A program made the translations under genes and the position numbers. Of a stretch of 6,919 bases of DNA, positions 5,879-6,919 are shown in pieces; within the stretch, counting starts at the first letter, position 1, and the number at the start of each line of letters is the position of its first letter. The notes below the pieces were generated by a model. That model did no database searches. It had not been told where the DNA came from and saw only the letters and a program-made list of their open reading frames with translations. Source of the DNA: Dehalococcoidia bacterium (GTDB taxonomy: Bacteria; Chloroflexota; Dehalococcoidia; Lucifugimonadales; JAGWBF01); contig JAGWBF010000081.1 of the NCBI GenBank assembly GCA_021296025.1, positions 1 through 6,919 of the forward strand, in the 5' to 3' direction.

Positions 5879-6760
5879 ATGGGAGCGACGGTCCCCCAAG
5901 AAAACTGGATGCAGACCAGGGAAATTAGAATGCACTATCTGGATTGGGGGCCTCCGTCCGACGGGAACGAAAGCAATCTTCCTCTGCTCGCCCTCCACGG
6001 GCTTGCATCCTCCTGCCACTGGTACGACCTGGTGATTCCCCACCTGCGCGACTCTTACAGGTGCGTCGCTCTGGACCAGAGGGGACACGGCAAGACCGAC
6101 CAGCCCTCTACAGGGTATGATTGGAACACCCTAGCCGGAGACATAGTGTCCGCACTGGACATGCTGGGACTGGAGAAGGTGAACCTGTGCGGGCACTCCT
6201 GGGGCGGCCATGTTGCCTTAAGTGTGGCGGCCAAGCATCCCGACCGCATCGCGGCCCTGGCATTGATCGACGGAGGCTTCCAAGACTGGTCCATGAGGCC
6301 CGATGCAACGTGGGAGTCCTTCAAGAACAGGTTGAGGCCCCGCAACGTTCCGCCTGTTAAGCAGGACTTTCTGGACGGACTGAAAGAGCAGCTTTCCGAC
6401 TGCTGGAGCGATGAGCTTGAGCGCATCGTCCTGACCATGGTGCGGGAACTGCCCGACGGGTCGATCCGGGATATCCTGGAACCCAGCAATCATGCCCAGG
6501 TCATGGAGGCCATGTGGCACAACCCACCCTCAACCATGTTTGGGTTGGTGCAATGCCCGACCATCATCATAGCTGCCGAGCGGAGACCGGGCACGGGAAG
6601 CCCCGAGCTGGCCCAGTCGCGCCGCATGATGGTGGATGCGGCCGAGGCTGCCCTGGAGGACAGCCGGGTCGTCTGGATCAAGGACAGCTCCCACGATATC
6701 GGCTATCACACCCCTGTGGAGCTGGCCCAAACCTTGGACAGCTTCCTGGCGGGACGATAG
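5879..6760 (+). CDS. Alpha/beta hydrolase of the dioxygenase operon
   Basis: A 293-residue cytoplasmic alpha/beta-hydrolase. LHGLASS (39-45) gives the oxyanion loop, DQRGHGKTD (66-74) follows strand 4, and GHSWGG holds nucleophile S107. The base is H272 in SSHDIGYH. A helical cap spans about 135-220 (TWESFKNRLRP segment). The usual strand-7 acid position reads AAERRPG, so E234 stands where Asp is normal; D131 in LIDGGF after strand 6 is the other candidate, as in some relatives. Its place in the operon suggests it acts on the ring-cleavage product or a thioester/ester intermediate, but the closest family could equally be an epoxide-hydrolase-like or esterase group. AAGGAG (5866-5871) lies 7 bases before the ATG. 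The gap to the beta subunit is 45 bases and to the CoA-transferase 16 bases. Fold certain, role inferred. Confidence 0.88.
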   Translation: MGATVPQENWMQTREIRMHYLDWGPPSDGNESNLPLLALHGLASSCHWYDLVIPHLRDSYRCVALDQRGHGKTDQPSTGYDWNTLAGDIVSALDMLGLEKVNLCGHSWGGHVALSVAAKHPDRIAALALIDGGFQDWSMRPDATWESFKNRLRPRNVPPVKQDFLDGLKEQLSDCWSDELERIVLTMVRELPDGSIRDILEPSNHAQVMEAMWHNPPSTMFGLVQCPTIIIAAERRPGTGSPELAQSRRMMVDAAEAALEDSRVVWIKDSSHDIGYHTPVELAQTLDSFLAGR

Positions 6761-6776
6761 CCCTCTAGGAGGGGCC

Positions 6777-6919
6777 ATGGGCAGTGGGAGCGCATCGATG
6801 AAATCGCCCTTAGGGAACATACGCCTGCTGGACTTGTCCCAGGCGCTATCGGGGCCGGCATCATCCCGGATGATGGCTGACCTGGGGGCGGAGGTGATCA
6901 AGGTAGAGCCTCCCAACGT
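6777..6919 (+). CDS. Family III (CaiB/BaiF-type) CoA-transferase, N-terminal fragment
   Basis: The last 143 bases encode about 47 residues that run off the window. They carry the family's N-terminal signature: IRLLDLSQALSGP (family pattern I-VLDL-xx-AGP) and MMADLGAEVIKVEPP (pattern LADLGAxVIKVE). These enzymes move CoA between a thioester and a carboxylate through an acyl-aspartyl intermediate; the catalytic Asp (around residue 170) lies beyond the window. The start at 6777 has AGGAGG (6767-6772) 4 bases before it. An alternative ATG at 6798 has GGGAG 7 bases before it, and a protein starting MKSPLGNIR would match the usual family length better, so the start is uncertain. It is co-directional and 16 bases after the hydrolase, so likely in the operon. 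It could activate an acid freed by ring-product hydrolysis. Confidence 0.88.
   Translation, partial: MGSGSASMKSPLGNIRLLDLSQALSGPASSRMMADLGAEVIKVEPPN

Noticed and set aside
1..6919. CRISPR array, insertion sequence, tRNA or phage genes
   Set aside because: No spaced direct repeats, transposase motifs, terminal inverted repeats or tRNA arms were seen; nearly all the window is ordinary metabolic coding sequence.

Overview
The window looks like a stretch of a bacterial chromosome of moderately high GC, from an aerobic organism that breaks down aromatic rings. The genes have clear Shine-Dalgarno sequences and sigma-70-type promoters. The mix of an HExxH metallopeptidase-like protein, a GatC-like amidase subunit, many alpha/beta hydrolases, a Rieske dioxygenase and a family III CoA-transferase would suit uncultivated Chloroflexota (Dehalococcoidia/SAR202-like) or Actinobacteria. 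That placement is a guess: no marker gene is present to settle it.

Layout from left to right: (1) the 3' part of a gluzincin-like metallopeptidase gene (+), which continues upstream of the window; (2) a 176-bp convergent gap holding a GC-rich palindromic intergenic repeat; (3) a very small GatC-like/amidase-accessory gene (-) with no amidase beside it; (4) a divergent promoter region; (5) an alpha/beta hydrolase (+) behind a perfect-consensus promoter; (6) an alpha/beta hydrolase of the meta-cleavage-product hydrolase type (-), whose stop lies 8 bp from the stop of gene 5; (7) a divergent regulatory region with a GC palindrome and a strong rightward promoter; (8) a rightward run of five genes: type I two-domain extradiol dioxygenase, Rieske oxygenase alpha subunit, Rieske oxygenase beta subunit, alpha/beta hydrolase, and the start of a family III CoA-transferase that runs off the right edge.

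The rightward run reads as a catabolic operon. The Rieske alpha/beta pair would dihydroxylate an aromatic substrate, the extradiol enzyme would open the resulting catechol by meta cleavage, and one or more of the three alpha/beta hydrolases would split the ring-opened product. The CoA-transferase would then activate a released carboxylic acid. The iron ligands of both oxygenases are intact. No ferredoxin, reductase, cis-diol dehydrogenase, dienoate hydratase, aldolase or dedicated regulator lies in the window, so the substrate cannot be named from this sequence. Electron transfer must come from elsewhere. I saw no wholly new system. The most unusual points are the possible catalytic-acid substitutions in two hydrolases, the solitary GatC-like gene, and a catabolic operon starting with its ring-cleavage gene behind a near-consensus promoter.
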